Part shown: positions 33,104-45,834 of the stretch, in pieces
Layout: each line of letters opens with the position of its first letter
Numbering within the stretch: the stretch's first letter is position 1
From: Magicicada septendecula
Lineage: Eukaryota; Arthropoda; Insecta; Hemiptera; Cicadidae
NCBI GenBank assembly: GCA_034769895.1
Contig: CM068371.1
Span: 401,651,469 to 401,715,468, forward strand
DNA length: 64,000 bases
Direction: 5' to 3'
Translations under genes and position numbers: made by a program
Notes under the pieces: generated by a model
Databases searched by the model: none
What the model saw: the letters and a program-made list of their open reading frames with translations, nothing else
Told to the model about the DNA's origin: nothing

Positions 33104-35214
33104 ACAATAACTTGGAGAGAACCATATAGGCCACAACAATTAAGCAGCCATCGGTAGTGGTGGTAGCGAGGAAGGCATGTTTTTTATTATTAAAATTTTT
33201 TAGTCCGCGTATGAATTACACCTAGAATTACATTTTTCAGACAATATTTTCTGGGTTTTAACTAATTTAAAAAGTAAATTTATTAAAACCTTTTCATCTT
33301 ACAAATTTTTAACGGTTAAAAAACCCCGGTAACGTGGACACTCAGAATATAGAGTTTTGCAGACGTTCAGTAGAAATAATTAAAAGCTTAATTAAGCTTG
33401 TAAAATTAATTTTGTAAAAGTTTGTATTTGGAACTAAATAGCAGCAACAGCAATAAGCAACAGATTTAAGGAAATCTGAATTCCCTTAAATGAGTTTAAA
33501 AGAAGTCTTGACTGCTCACTCCATGTTCACTGAAACATGAAGTTCTGCTTTCATCAGTTCAGCACTGACACTGAATTCGGTAGCTGCAAATGGTTCATGA
33601 TGCAGAAACTCTTCTTGATGATCAAAAGTTCTTTTAATCATTTCAGTTGCATTAACTATAAGTGGCGAAACGGTAGAATATTTCACCGGAAAGTGTATGA
33701 ATAAAATGTAAATATTATCAAAACCTTAGTAAAAGCTAGTTGTGAATGTTAAAAACTAAAAAAAAATATATAGGCCTATTTTTTAAAAGCATAGTATCCA
33801 CACACGCTTGATAAGACATTTTTATCTAAGAACAGGGTTATAACACCGTTAAAAATGAGAACAGACACAATCTCCAGTAATGTGAATTATAGTGAAGCCG
33901 TGACGAATGGTTCAGGCACGATGAAAGTTCAAGAAACTGTGAAGTAAATAATATACGACTCGTCAGACTGACACATCATCTGTCGTATAGAAACTGTTAG
34001 AAACGCGGTAAAATTATAAAAGCTCTGTTTATTTAATTATTTAAGACAGTGAACACTGTTTGTTAACAATCCGCGTAGTTAAAGTGTGCACTGATGTGCA
34101 GGTTGTCTAAGAAAACGATCTCCTTAACGAAATGTCTAATAGGGTCTTCTCACCATATATTATCCTCACGCAAATATTTAAAGTTTTTAGGTGACCGTTT
34201 TACCGTATGAAATAAAATTTAAAAAGTGGTATCTATTTGTGCGTAGTCGGACGAATAATTAATTACTGATGGATTTAGTTAGAATTTGGGATTGGAGATT
34301 GGCGAGTTATGTTAGCGGTACGCGATTTGGTTATCCCATCGCTCCGCCGTAAGAAATAGTGTGGATCTCGTAAGGAAATGTTAATCGTACTTATGAGAGT
34401 AATAGTTGTGAGGATAACACACACGCTCTGACTTCTTTGATCAAATAAAAAGACATAGAGAATTTTTGGTCTCATGAAATGCCTTTCCGTTTGTCTAATT
34501 CAGATCGGATTGACCTAGGTTGTCTTAGGCTTGGATGTTAGTTTATTTTTTTTTTAAGACTAAAATATTCTTCTTGGAGTCTTTTTATGTGAATGTCTGA
34601 GTCTTTATGCAGGTAATTTTTCAAAATCCAACGTTAATATTTTTGAAAAGTTATTACTTATATATTTACTTGTATATTAAACAGTAAACACAGAAAGTCT
34701 GTTTGATAAAATGAAATAGGTAATCTGATTTATACGACTTTATGCGTCATAGACCATTTTGCTGACAGTATTGTTTAAATGCGTTGCTGCTTTGATGTCG
34801 TTTGTATCGTTACGCCTAGCTCTTTAACGCATTTCCTTTAACCATTTCACATGAGTGTATAATTATTATATTCACAGATGTTAGTGCATACATTTTACTT
34901 GGTAATTTTTGAAAACCGACTGAATAGTTTTTTTTGTGTCTGTGCGTTCTTCTTTGGGGTAAAGTTGGAGGACTTTCATGTTTTGAAGAAGTGAAGTACT
35001 ACAGATGTTAGGCACAGTAGTGGACAGAAAGGACGAGAGGATAAGATAAATTGATCAACGAATAGAGCCAGCCACAGAACCTGTTTTGGATGTAAAGACC
35101 TACTTAAAAATAAGAAGATTAACCAGAAAAGTAAAATAAAAAGATTACAACGATGCGGTAAAGTCAGTAGAGACATGTGCAGCGGAATCAGTGTGCTTCA
35201 GGGGGAAAGAAGAG
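30378..35214. other. No gene seen; AC microsatellite
   Basis: AT-rich DNA of nearly 5 kb with only short, motif-free open frames. An (AC)15 microsatellite is at 33073-33102 and a TAGGCCTA palindrome at 33771-33778. I see no exon, tRNA or repeat family. Confidence 0.4.
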
Positions 35215-35375
35215 AAAAGGCTGAAAATGTTGGTAATGAAAATAATGTATGGTCCACGGGAAGTCGTTGTAGAACAGGTATGTTCGATGACTGAAACAGA
35301 AAAAATCTTAAATGGTGAGGACATAGTGAGTTTTATTAAAGGATAAAGATTAAAGTAGTTTGAATCAGTGACATA
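35215..35375 (+). mobile_element. LINE C-terminal scrap
   Basis: The translation LKMLVMKIMYGPREVVVEQV followed by LNGEDIVSFIKG and RLK matches the tail block of RTE-like LINEs (RKIFGP..., EDIVxFIKxxRLRWLGH). It ends at a stop inside that block. Confidence 0.5.
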
Positions 35376-36984
35376 CCTTACCTGACATTGCCTGTAGCAA
35401 GTTACCGTATATAACTACGGGTTTTCTATACTATGTGCATGTTTCTGTAGGGAGTAATAGTGTTGGTCACCCATTATATTCTACGCTATACGTGTCTGTA
35501 AGTTTCTTTCTTGGCACTGTATTGTTTTACAGACAAATCATAAATAAAATATTACATTCATTGTCCCAGAGCACAGATCACGCAAGTCTATGAAGCACGT
35601 ATCTGAGTGCTCTCAACTGCATTACATAGTTGGGGTTGTAAACAGCGTCCGTTGTAAGCAGTATAATATCTGGTTACCACTGACGATATGAATTGTCGAA
35701 GTTCACTGGTCCCTTCAGAAATCAGTACAAAATTAAATCCGTATTATTTACTACAATACAACAAGATATTTCGGAAATATAATAATTTCAAAAATTATTG
35801 GTTGCTCATTTAAATTGTAAGCATCGCGTACACCACTAATATGGAAACTCCCACAGTACAGGCGTATATAGTAATCGAGAGGAAGAGATAAACAAAATGA
35901 CAGAGTGGAAACTATAAGTAGTGCGGAAACGGTGAAATAATCAAGTCACGATGGACATAGGGAGGGTGGAAATAGACGATTTGAGATTACAATGCCAAGG
36001 CCGGAAGAAGCGAAGGGAAATCACACAGCGAGAAAAAATACACACTGATCTGTTGAAAATGAATAAAGAATGAAGAAAGCGGGCTTATCGCCTGTAGAAA
36101 ACAGGATTTGAAGGATCTGATCTCTCCTGTAAAAAATAGGATCTGATCTGAGCTCTCTCAAGAGCGGCTTCAATTCTTGAAGGAAAAACCAGATATTAAA
36201 ATAATAAATTCCTTTGGCCTTAGGGATATAAAACGGGTCCCACGTATTATACATAAAATCTCATATTTTTGAAGTTAATTTGGCAGTTAGTATAGAATGT
36301 ACAAGTGATGGTAGTGACTTAACACACTCAAGTGTGTGTAGGCATGTGATTTGTGAACGTTATGAAAAATGATACTTATGAATGGCTTTACCACTGAAGA
36401 AGCACCTCTGTAATATTAAACGTGTACACAACGCACTTCATTTGTGACAGTGCGCGCGCGTGTGTTGTGAGATGAAGTAGAGAATCGTTAATGAAGGGTC
36501 GAAAACGTTCAGGTGCATAATTGTAAAGACCACCTGCAAAAAATGACCCACATCTTTTAAATTTTGATCTATAGATTATATGTATCATCTGCTCGCGCGC
36601 GTGTGTTACATATTTATGCGTTACACTTACTACCACAACTAGTATTATTTCGTACACGCGCACGCGTACATACACACACACACACACACACACACACCGT
36701 TCCGGCGACTGGTGCTCTAAATTTGGTTATTGTGTGTACTTACCTGACTCAGTTATTCTCTTCGGATTTCAGTCCGATGACATATCATATTGGTATAAAC
36801 CAGTAACTTGAAGTAGTCTCTTCAATCCTTTGACTCTCTCTCTCTGACCTCCCTACCCCCTTACACACTCAAATGAGCGTGCGCATGAATAGTTGGCAAG
36901 CCGCTTCGGTTCGGCTGTTTCCAGAGAGAAGTAAACTTGTAATGTCATCGATTTTCTTGCGTCAGCTTTTGTGCTCAGTTTTAT
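35376..36984. other. No gene seen; AC microsatellite
   Basis: A short imperfect direct repeat lies near 36090-36160 (repeated AGGATCTGATCT), and an (AC)13 tract at 36672-36697 beside CG/CA alternating sequence. Open frames here are produced by the dinucleotide tract. Confidence 0.4.
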
Positions 36985-38110
36985 TTCTAACATAACAGAA
37001 GCTATACTGCTTGAAGAGCAATCGTGTTTCAGAAAGGGACGAAGCTGCATTGATAATATTTTCAATTTTCACTGTTAAGCAGATTATAGAGAAAAAGAGA
37101 GAACAAAATTTAGAGACGCATCTACTATTGGAAAGCTTTTGACAGAGTACCAAGTTCGATACTGTGGAAGGTTTTAGAGAATAGAGGCATTTCATTACAT
37201 TTAATACAAGTGATCAAGAGCTGCATCTAGGGACCAGGATACAAATAAAGCAACACAACCCCATCAAAATAAATGGAGGTGTTAGACAAGGTTGCCATTT
37301 ATCAGCCGCTCTTTTTAACCTGTTTTTGGACAAAATTGTTAGGATTTAGCTTAACAGTGTAAATGGAGGAATCAGAGTTGCGGGCAAAATGTTTAAGACT
37401 CTGTTGTTTGCAGATTTTTATTGGCCACAAATGAAGATGACTTTCAAAGGATGCTCCACTCCTTAAATAACATTGCGAAAGAATTTAATATGGAAATATC
37501 TGACAAAAGCAAAATATATGGCTTTTAAAGGAACGTGATCAGTTAGATCTAAAATTGTTTTGGATGGTGAAATTGTAGAGCAAGTCTCGGAATTTAACTA
37601 TTTAAGCTGTAAACTCTCATATAAAAGCGAAGAAGATATTAATGGGAAAATTAATAAATTTAATCAGAAAACAGGAACTCTCCGACGTGCTTTAAAACAC
37701 AAGGGAAGGAAAGAGTCCATAATAAAATTGTACAAATCCATGGCAGTTGCTGCCCTTACTTACGGCTCAGAACCATGGACAATGTCTGCTAGACAAATAT
37801 CAAGAATTCAGGCTACAGAAATGAAATTTTTGCGTTCCAAAGCTGGGCACACAGAATTGGATATGAAAAGAAACAATCAGATAAGAGAGGAACTGAAAGT
37901 GGAAGGAAGTAAACGGAATCATCAGTAAGTATAGAGAAAGCTGGAAACAACACTTTAGCAGCATGGGCAGTGACAGGTTCCCCAAGGCAGCCTTATTGTA
38001 TCAGCTTAAAGGGAAGAGAAGCCTGAAAAGACCCAAGAAGAGATGGTCCGACCAGTTTGGAGCCGGAACAGACTAACCAGTCTAAGCTGTGGCGACGAAG
38101 AAGAAGGAGA
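36985..38110 (+). mobile_element. LINE fragment with RT core and 3' end
   Basis: Longest LINE remnant in the window. Motifs in order: EEQSCFRKGRSCIDNIF (RT block 2a type), GGVRQGCHLSAALFNLFLDK (block B), a damaged TLLFAD catalytic block near 37400, then the intact stretch 37560-37928 with VSEFNYLSCKLSYKSEED, ALTYGSEPWTM and RIQATEMKFLRSKAGHTEL, and a final GKRSLKRPKKRWSDQF. It ends in a GAAGAAGAAGGAGAAG tail. Many stops upstream; the last third keeps a 122-codon open frame. RTE-like by its tail. Confidence 0.85.
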
Positions 38111-39055
38111 AGTTTTATTTCTTTGTGCGGTTTATGTAGACGACAAGTAAATCTTCAGCGGTCATTAAGTGTGTTATTTTATTGAGATTTCGGCAGGCGT
38201 TGCACGCGCATCCGGTATTTACCTCGACAACGCTGGTAAGAAGTGTGACTGCATATCAAAGCGAATCGCACGGTTTCGTTTAACCTAGATAAGTCGTGTG
38301 CGCGACACCATTATGTACACTTTGTCACGCCCTATTTTTTTTGTCGTCCGATTCTTAGAAGTATGCATGTACACTACAAACAGTTTACACGCCTTGGAGG
38401 CACGTGTGCCGGCCAACAGAACGCTGTACTTGTCTGTCACTGTGCACGATCTTACGTTTTCAACATTTACATGTTTTTCCCCTATAATAAAGATTATTAG
38501 TTATAACACTTATTTACAGTGAAAAACTTTCGCGTCGTAACTTAATAAAAACCGATTACTTTGGACATTCTATGTTCCGCGAGTGTGAGATGATAGGGGA
38601 AGTTTATACTTTTCAAAATGGCGAATGCTTTTAATCTTCCTTAGTACAGAGAAAGTCTAAAATAAGGAATAAGTAAACGAGATAGACCTGAATGTGAGGA
38701 AGCTCAACGCATCATGGAAGAGTCCGTATTTCCGTATACCGGTTCAACAGTTTTTGTTTTAAAGTTTTCAACTAACCACGTTTATAAGACCGTTAGGACC
38801 AATACTGAAGAGTATCTTTTCATAATGCTTACGATATTTACTCTGATCATTATTGTCAAAATGACCTGTACTCCAATTAATTAAATAAAAATCGTCTTAT
38901 TCAACCATGCGCGAGTACGTTTACAACTACTACTGTCTCTCACATTCCGCACGAGGTGATCGGAGGTCTCTGTTGTTCCAATCACCTCGTTTCACGCTTC
39001 TTTTCTCTATCTAGTCGTACATGACCTTGTTCTACGATCTCCTGGATCCTCGTTC
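38111..39055. other. No gene seen
   Basis: AT-rich spacer, no supported frame or repeat. Confidence 0.4.
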
Positions 39056-39059
39056 AGTT

Positions 39060-39310
39060 GGAACACGGTTTAACAACTATTTGAGACAACGATCATCAAG
39101 AATCCTTGCTACATGGCCAATACCATATTAGGGGCTTTGTATTTATGGTGTCAAAAATTGCTTTGTCAACATGAATTTGTCTCTACGTGTTCATTTTTAA
39201 AGGATTGGAGCCTGGACAAGGGTGCCTAGAAGGGTTTTCACTGCTTGGAGCCTTCGGGCGTTTTTTTTTATTTATCTCCCAAGTTCAGATCCATAGGTGA
39301 CTACGCTTCC
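39060..39310 (-). mobile_element. Possible LINE C-terminal scrap
   Basis: Pieces in three frames: GSVVTYGSELGR, RLQAVKTLLGTL and YGIGHVARILDDR. These correspond in order to the YGSExW, exchange and RWxGHVARMxDxR blocks of LINE tails. Strongly decayed. Confidence 0.4.
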
Positions 39311-39499
39311 CACAGTGGCAGAGTGTAAATCATTCTTTTTGTTTTGTGGATTATTTTCCCACTTCGAAGAACAGAATTCATGTACCCTATCGCTGTTGTT
39401 TTTTGTTTTATTTTTTTATTTATTTTTTTTTTGTAATCAAATAATTCAGTTTAGAACTAAAAATGAAATGCTCTTGGATTAAGTAACACTGACATTTAA

Positions 39500-39790
39500 T
39501 TCGATTTCTCGAAATAGAATTTTTAAAAAGTATATCTTTGAAAACTATCTCATTTCCCAGAAGTCGTTATATCAAAAGAACGAGTCTCTGACGGTTTAAA
39601 GAACGAATCGCTGTTAATTTATTTAACAGCTGCTGTTTGTTCTTTCTTTCTTAAAGTAATTAAACGCGCCTCGAAGACAAACGCAAATAAGGAAAAGCTT
39701 TGGCGCACAGTGCGCATGTCGAACGTTAGCTGTGACTACTAATTTGCTTACACTACACGAGTAAAACGCTTGCTCATCTGCATCCGTGTA
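39500..39790 (+). repeat. Unknown dispersed repeat, copy 1
   Basis: Matches 43935-44190 over about 280 bp with perhaps a quarter of positions changed. Shared stretches include AATTTATTTAACAGC, AATAAGGAAAAG and CTGTGACTA followed by AATTTGCTTA. No coding frame. Family unknown. Confidence 0.65.
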
Positions 39791-39965
39791 TTAGATTTAA
39801 TTCGTTTTCCCGAAACAATAGCGCGTTTAAAAACGTATAGGCCTACACTCCAAAAGGTTTCTCAGAGAAGGGTTCCCAAAAACTGGCAGTTAACGTAGAG
39901 GCAATCTGTTTTCTTCAGAGTACAATAATTACTGGAGAGAGCTATGTGAAACTAGTTAAAAACGT

Positions 39966-40203
39966 TTATTTCTTTTATGAAATTGCTAAACTGCTACAAT
40001 TTTTTTTCCGGACAAAGCTTTTCGTCATCTCTGACATCATCAGGTCTTGAACAACGACCTGATGTTCGTTGTTCAACGACCATGATGATGGTTCAACGAC
40101 CATCATCAGGTCGTTGTTCAAGACCTGATGATGTCAGAGATGACGAAAAGCTTTGTCCGGAAAAAAAAATTGTAGCAGTTTAGCAATTTCATAAAAGAAA
40201 TAA
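39966..40203. repeat. Near-perfect 99-bp inverted repeat
   Basis: Left arm 39966-40064, right arm 40104-40203, spacer 39 nt. The only difference I see is one extra A in a homopolymer (8 T against 9 A). The spacer holds further partial repeats of the arm end (GTTCAACGACCAT twice). Transcription through it would give a nearly perfect 99-bp RNA duplex. No open frame. Confidence 0.92.
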
Positions 40204-41044
40204 TAAGGATGGCTGCTAATTCAAATAATACGAAGGATAAAAACGTTTAATTCAAAACGTAGCTGAAGTCTACAATTTACATTAAAGAAACGACGTACCG
40301 AAACAAGTTATTTACACAGAGTACGTAGATAGAAAAACGCCGTGTGAATGTCAAAATAAATAAAGATTACGTGTTTTTTTTATTGCACCTTTGGTTTTTC
40401 AACGAGTGGGGTGAACCAACGCTACCTGAAGAACGGTTGGTTTAACACCTAATGGGATTGTTGCAGTCCTCCGCTCAGATAGAGAAGCAGGGATTGTGTC
40501 ATTTTACAAGAAGAGATGTCACGGAAGTGATCAGATCAGAGTGTGCTTAGAAAATTATAAGCAAGTAATAAATATGTTCAATAGGGAGCCTACGAAGTAA
40601 AAGAAGTGTCGGGTGTATATGAACAAATGAGGTCGTATAAAGACAAAATAAAATTTAGTGGATTGTACACTATGGCTGTAAGTTAGAGCACGCTGGTAAT
40701 TATGAGAAGCTCGCTCTGCTACTTCTGTTGGATTCAAGTCGTATATAATTGATTCAGGCAATTGTTCTATTTAGCAAGTACAGAAATTTGTAAATTTTTT
40801 AAACATGTTTACCTGTCTGTTTTGTGATTTTGTGTAAACAAGGAGTTGGAAAAACAATTGAATACATAGCGGCAGAAAGAGTAGTAGGACGTGACATTGC
40901 GTGTCGTTCTGTAAACACTAGGCTATATTTAGCGCCAACAGTTTAGCGTGATTGTGGCAGTCAGAGATAATGGATTTGGAATTTTCACAGAATTAACAGT
41001 TTTTTTGTTTAGTTTCTAAAACTAAGTAATTTGTTTAAATAATG

Positions 41045-41098
41045 TAGAAGTTAACTAGATGTAACTTAATATAGAAGTTAACTAGATGTAACTTAATA
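41045..41098. repeat. 27-bp tandem duplication
   Basis: TAGAAGTTAACTAGATGTAA plus seven bases is present twice in a row with no difference visible. Confidence 0.85.
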
Positions 41099-41199
41099 TC
41101 GTTACATGGGCCCTGATCATAAAACAGTGGAATAAATTATTAAACACCATAGAGACTAATTAATTCATTCATTAATCTGTCTTCATAATTGAAAGTTGG

Positions 41200-42060
41200 T
41201 GATCCGTTATCTTCTTTTTATCTGGCGTTACAGCCTTTGGTGTACTTTAGCCTCCTCAACAATACTCATCCATGCTTCCCTGTTCTCCGCTCTTCCTCTC
41301 CACCAGCAAGATCTTCTGTTACGTCATCCATCCATCTCATCCTCGGTCTGCCTCTACGTCTAGTAGTGTATAATCTTCCCTTCAGCATTCTTTCGTTAGA
41401 CGTTTTTTCCACATGTACAGCCAACGCAACCTCTGCGATTTGATGAATTTCACTGTCTTTTCCATGCATGAGAGCCTGTAGTTCATTGTTATTGTGTATT
41501 CTCCAACTGCCTTCTTCTCTTACTGGGCCATAACCTTTACGCAATATTTTGCACTCAAATTATTTAAAAGCAGTTTTGTCAATCTCTGTCAAAGTCTACA
41601 CGTCAGATCCATATGTAACAACTGGTCACACAAGACAATAATATACTTTAAGTTTTGTACCTCTCGTAACAAGATTGGTTTATAATATTTGCAAAGTAGG
41701 CTCTGTTTCCTGCTTGTATCCTTTCACTTATACTCATCATAATGCTATTATCATTTGATACCAAGGCACCTAGAAAACTAAGGCAGGACGCTCCTTTGAA
41801 ATACTTCCCATTTACGTAGAAATCTCTAGGAACCCTTCTGGTCTCTAAGTTGGATATCACCATGTTTTTTGTCTTGGTTTCATTTACCACAAGACCGGTT
41901 TTCATTGCTCTGCTTTCATTACTGCATGCATGTCTTTGAGGCTGTCAACGTTTCTTGCTACTATTGCAATGTCATCTGCATATGTGCATATTTGAGAAGT
42001 TGTCCTGTCCTGAAGATGCCCGTTTTATCGATTTTATTTACTGCACTGTGTAGAGCTGTC
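41200..42060 (-). mobile_element. LINE 3' fragment with intact YADD
   Basis: 5'-truncated RTE-like LINE. Order: ALHSAVNKIDKTGIFRTGQL, then CTYADDIAIVARNVDSL with an intact YADD catalytic pair (about 41955-41990), MKTGLVVNETKTKNMVISN, CLSFLGALVSNDNS, then GPVREEGSWRIHNNNELQAL, RRRGRPRMRWMDDVTEDL and finally NREAWMSIVEEAKVHQ before a stop. The 3' end is GATAAAAAGAAGATAAC. Broken by several shifts. Confidence 0.85.
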
Positions 42061-42600
42061 CGTCATGTTATATTCTTCACAATGTCATTCTCCGGTTCCG
42101 ACTCGTCACTGTACGAGGTACTTCTTCTAGAGTACAGCCTGTTATCTCCTGTGTTTGGTCCAGCCAACGTCTCCGACATCTTCCACGAGATCGCTGCCCT
42201 TCTGTTTTTCCAAAGATGATGAAATTTTCCAAATTATCTCTGTCGCCGAACAATATGTCCAAAGAACTCTAGGACTATTTTGTAGTATATGGTGGATATC
42301 TCGTATTCACGTTAAGTCCTTGTTGGGTGGAGATATTGATTTTTGTTGGTCCATCCATGATACTTGCGATATCCTCCTGTAAGCCCACATCTCGCAAGCG
42401 TGTATTCTGCCCTGATGGTCCACTTTTCTGACACATAAAGAATATTAGGAATGGGAGTGTCTTAGGACTCGTAGTTGAGCAGTTCTAACATTAATGGAGT
42501 GGTCATTACGAATGGCATTCAGCTTTAACACAGCTTCTCTGGCAATCACTATTCCTTTGCTGTATTGTGGAACAGCCATCCTTTCTCACTGTAGAGCCCA
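42061..42600 (-). mobile_element. Second LINE tail, abutting the first
   Basis: Same strand as the fragment at 41200-42060 but a different LINE copy, since it again encodes a C-terminus. It reads CEMWAYRRISQVSWMDQQ, then VLEFFGHIVRR, FGKTEGQRSRGRCRRRWLDQ and EEVPRTVTSRNRR. This is the CEMWCYRRML..ISWxD..EFFGHIVRR type of RTE-like tail. Confidence 0.75.
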
Positions 42601-42689
42601 AATAGACGAAGCGCTCTATCTTTTCCTAACCTGGTAGTAGATGTGTCACGTGGTGGGAAACCATCATGGAATCAGAGATATAGTTGCTC

Positions 42690-43050
42690 ATACTGTAATC
42701 ACCCGTACAACGCTCTATGAAGAAAAGAGAATGAGAGTAACTAATCTGGTAAATTAAGAGCCTGATTTGGCCCACTGTCACATACGGTGGTGAACCCTGG
42801 ACCTTGAAAATGGTGATGCACAGCTGTTGAGGATATTCGAAATGAAAATTCGTAGAAAAATGTATGGGTCAGTACGAGTGACGATGAGTAACATGAGTTG
42901 AGCCATATCACAGGGAGTAAATTCATTATATGTTCATTAAACCACAAACAATCTTATGGTTAGGTCATACCGAAAGAATGAATCAATCACTTAGGTAAAG
43001 AAAGTCTTAAATTACAAACTATGTGAAAGAGAAGGAGGGGTAGCTCGCCA
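42690..43050 (+). mobile_element. LINE tail on the opposite strand
   Basis: Translation in shifting frames gives PTVTYGGEPWTLK, LLRIFEMKIRRKMYGSVR, LWLGHTERMNQSLR and VLNYKLCERE, the standard order of the LINE C-terminal region. It ends just before the solo-LTR candidate. Confidence 0.7.
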
Positions 43051-43071
43051 CTCATACGCACTGTGTAATCA

Positions 43072-43391
43072 CTGTGTAACCACCCGACAATAACTGACTA
43101 TAATACTACGAACCGCATTCCAATAAATCGCAACTCAGACTGACTGAGCGTCGCTGGGTACTTGTATTTATACCCCGCCGAGGTTCCGGAATATTCGCTA
43201 CTGCACGTCAAGACTGCTACTAGAAAACACCAGAACATAATTGGTTGCGGCCTTACACACACCAGGCGCGGACCGGTGAGTCCGGAACAATCTCGCAGCG
43301 CGTGTCGAGAATCACGTACGCACACAACATTACAGCCGGATTCCACTGGATCGTTCGACAAACACGTAGATTGTTCTGTAATGTCGTAACA
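43072..43391 (-). repeat. Solo-LTR candidate
   Basis: About 320 bp. On the minus strand it begins TGTTACGACATTACAG and ends GTGGTTACA. Inside is a clear TATA box in GGGGTATAAATACAAG (about 43164-43179), followed about 20 nt later by a CTCAGTCAGTCTG initiator-like stretch. This layout suits a BEL/Pao- or Gypsy-type LTR. No target duplication matches at these edges, so boundaries are provisional. Confidence 0.45.
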
Positions 43392-43934
43392 GTATGTTTT
43401 TATATAATTGTGTTTGTTTAGCCTACATTTGTATTCTGGGTACTGTATGGACTATATGGTTAAGATTTAAGGCAAGAAATGGTGTTTTTAGAGAACTGAT
43501 TAATCACCTAAAGAATTCTACAGTTTTTTTGTAATCCGTAGTTCCATGTCAAAAACCCGATACCGAAAAGTGAGAAGAATTTTGGACAATAAATATGTCT
43601 TTTCAGTAATCCTTATAAAAATTATATAAGCAATCTGAAGTTATATCCGTACGCTTGTGGATACGTTTAAGTCTTTTCTAATCTTTATTTTGAGTGGAAG
43701 AAGATGAAGATGATGGAAGAGCTGACCATTGTTTCCACCTTGGAAACGTATGTTTAAATATTACCGTACGCTAAGCTCTTTTGACTTCATTATAAAATGT
43801 CTAGTCAGGTTTTATAAGCGTTGAGTTTTCTTCACAACCAAGAACTTGTAATACTTGAATAAAGAAAAAGGATACATGTAATCCAAATGAATAAAAATAG
43901 ATTCATTATTGCGATACGATTCAGCCCGCTAAAA

Positions 43935-44190
43935 TAGAGTTTTTAAGAAAGCATATTTCTTAAAACTGCGTCATTTCTGAGAAGTCGCTAAATCAAAAGA
44001 ACGAATCGCTGACTGCTCTAATTTATTTAACAGCGGCTTTTTGTCTTTTCTTTCGTAAACTAATAAACGCACCTGGAAGACAAACGTGAATAAGGAAAAG
44101 GTTGGCGAGGAGTGTGCATTTCGTAACGCTAACTGTGACTAATAATTTGCTTATACTACACTGCTCATCCTCGTCTCTGTATTAGTTAAC
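43935..44190 (+). repeat. Unknown dispersed repeat, copy 2
   Basis: Partner of 39500-39790, same orientation, about 4.4 kb away. Confidence 0.65.
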
Positions 44191-45830
44191 ACTGACGTGT
44201 ATATGGCCGACTGTCCACGTCTGGCGGGCCCCGGTGACAGATTTAAATGTGTATCTCAAGTCTTAATAACAAAATGCGCAGCGGGATACGGTTGTGAGTA
44301 GCGCGTAGAATAAGAACGCTACCCTGAAAACAAGACATGAGAAGATGATACTTTCGTTCTAGAGTTTTGAGTTACGACTAAGAGTATCCAGAAAATACCA
44401 ACAATTATTGTTCACTTTTAATTAAATAATTTATAATTAACATGTAAAATTACTTTCACGTTTAAATATTTCTAAATATAATTAATACTTATGTAATAAT
44501 ATGTTGCAAAGTGTTTCAGCCATACTTCATAAGAGTATTCCCCCACAAAAATAATGCAAATTCATAAAGGAATCTTAAGACACAAAAGTTGAAACAACGC
44601 GATACTATCTCTGTATGTTTAAAATTAATGACGCAAAATCGACGATTTAATATTTAATATTGTCTGAAGAATAAAAATAAACGTTAGTTTTAAGGCTGTA
44701 AGTTGTATGAGTTATAAAAAACATATCAACCTTTTTAAAAAGGTTATATGAAAATAGTATTTTTCACATACTACGTATTTACAAAAAGCCTGTTAAAGTG
44801 CTTCAAAATGAATAGGTAACTTTTCCTTTTAAATCTGGTGAGGAATTTAATTCTGAAGAAATTGGTGTAAATTGCATAGTATAAAGATGCTTACAATGGT
44901 AAATGAATTGTTCTTTTCATTGAAAATACTACAGGAAAAATATTGGTAATTTTTTAGTAATAAGACGGTTTATTGAGAGTCCTACAGTGTGTGTGGGCTC
45001 TCACCTACCAAAAACCACAAACCCCTTACTACTTGACGTCAGTCCACCCTTGAACAGCTTTCGCATTACTTCGGGGTGCTGTTATATTTATTCATATTTC
45101 ATGTGTAACAAGCAGGCCATTCATAGTTTGCTGGCCTATTGGATATTCATCTCTATTTGTTTTGAGACGTAGAACACTTTCTACATAGGCAGCACCTTAA
45201 CCCTTCGTTCCTCGCTACTGAGAATTACGTCAGTAATGTTATTAGAGGTCCTAATTCAGTTTCGAGGCATTCTCATTGTATTATTCATCTGGGGAATTCA
45301 AAGAATGTATGAAGCGCATAATCCCGAAGCGACGCGTCCTATGTCTCCCCCACTGTCCCAGTTTTATTGAGATAGGCGCGAAAATGCCCATGGCCGTGTA
45401 TAATAATAATAATACTGTTAATATAAGTATTAATAAACTATTACTCGCAGCTGCTTAAATGTATATAACGGGTTTTCCATTCGCCTCCTCTCTCAATCCG
45501 AAGTCTGCATTCCTTTTGTAAACACGTCTTCTTCCTGTCTCTTTATAATGATATTATACTATGATGCCGTCAGCTTATTCCATTGTCTCCCTGATCCGTT
45601 TTCTGGCATATTAATTCTTATATTCTTTTAGCTTTTTGTTGTTCATGGTCTTCTAGCGTTTATGAGTCTTGAAAAATCCATTTCCGTGCATTCATTTGTT
45701 ACTGCTTTTGTTCATCTCACACCGTGACTTGACCTCATATTTATTGAACTTTGAACAACCATTTATATCATTTTTTTTATGTTTTTATTTCATACTTTAC
45801 TGTTCTGTTTCAAATACAGTTTTCGAATGC
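44191..45830. other. No gene seen
   Basis: AT-rich spacer. Open frames are short and unsupported. Confidence 0.4.
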
Positions 45831-45834
45831 CTTC
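45831..45834. repeat. Target duplication of the LARD, left
   Basis: CTTC, repeated at 50651-50654. The next two bases (TA) also match, so a length of 4-6 bp is possible. Confidence 0.7.

Noticed and set aside
40104-40170. Hammerhead-ribozyme-like text (CTGATGA, a GTCA-GAGA-TGAC stem, then GAAA)
   Set aside because: An extra U precedes the stem, stem III cannot pair beyond one base, and no properly placed cleavage site is found.
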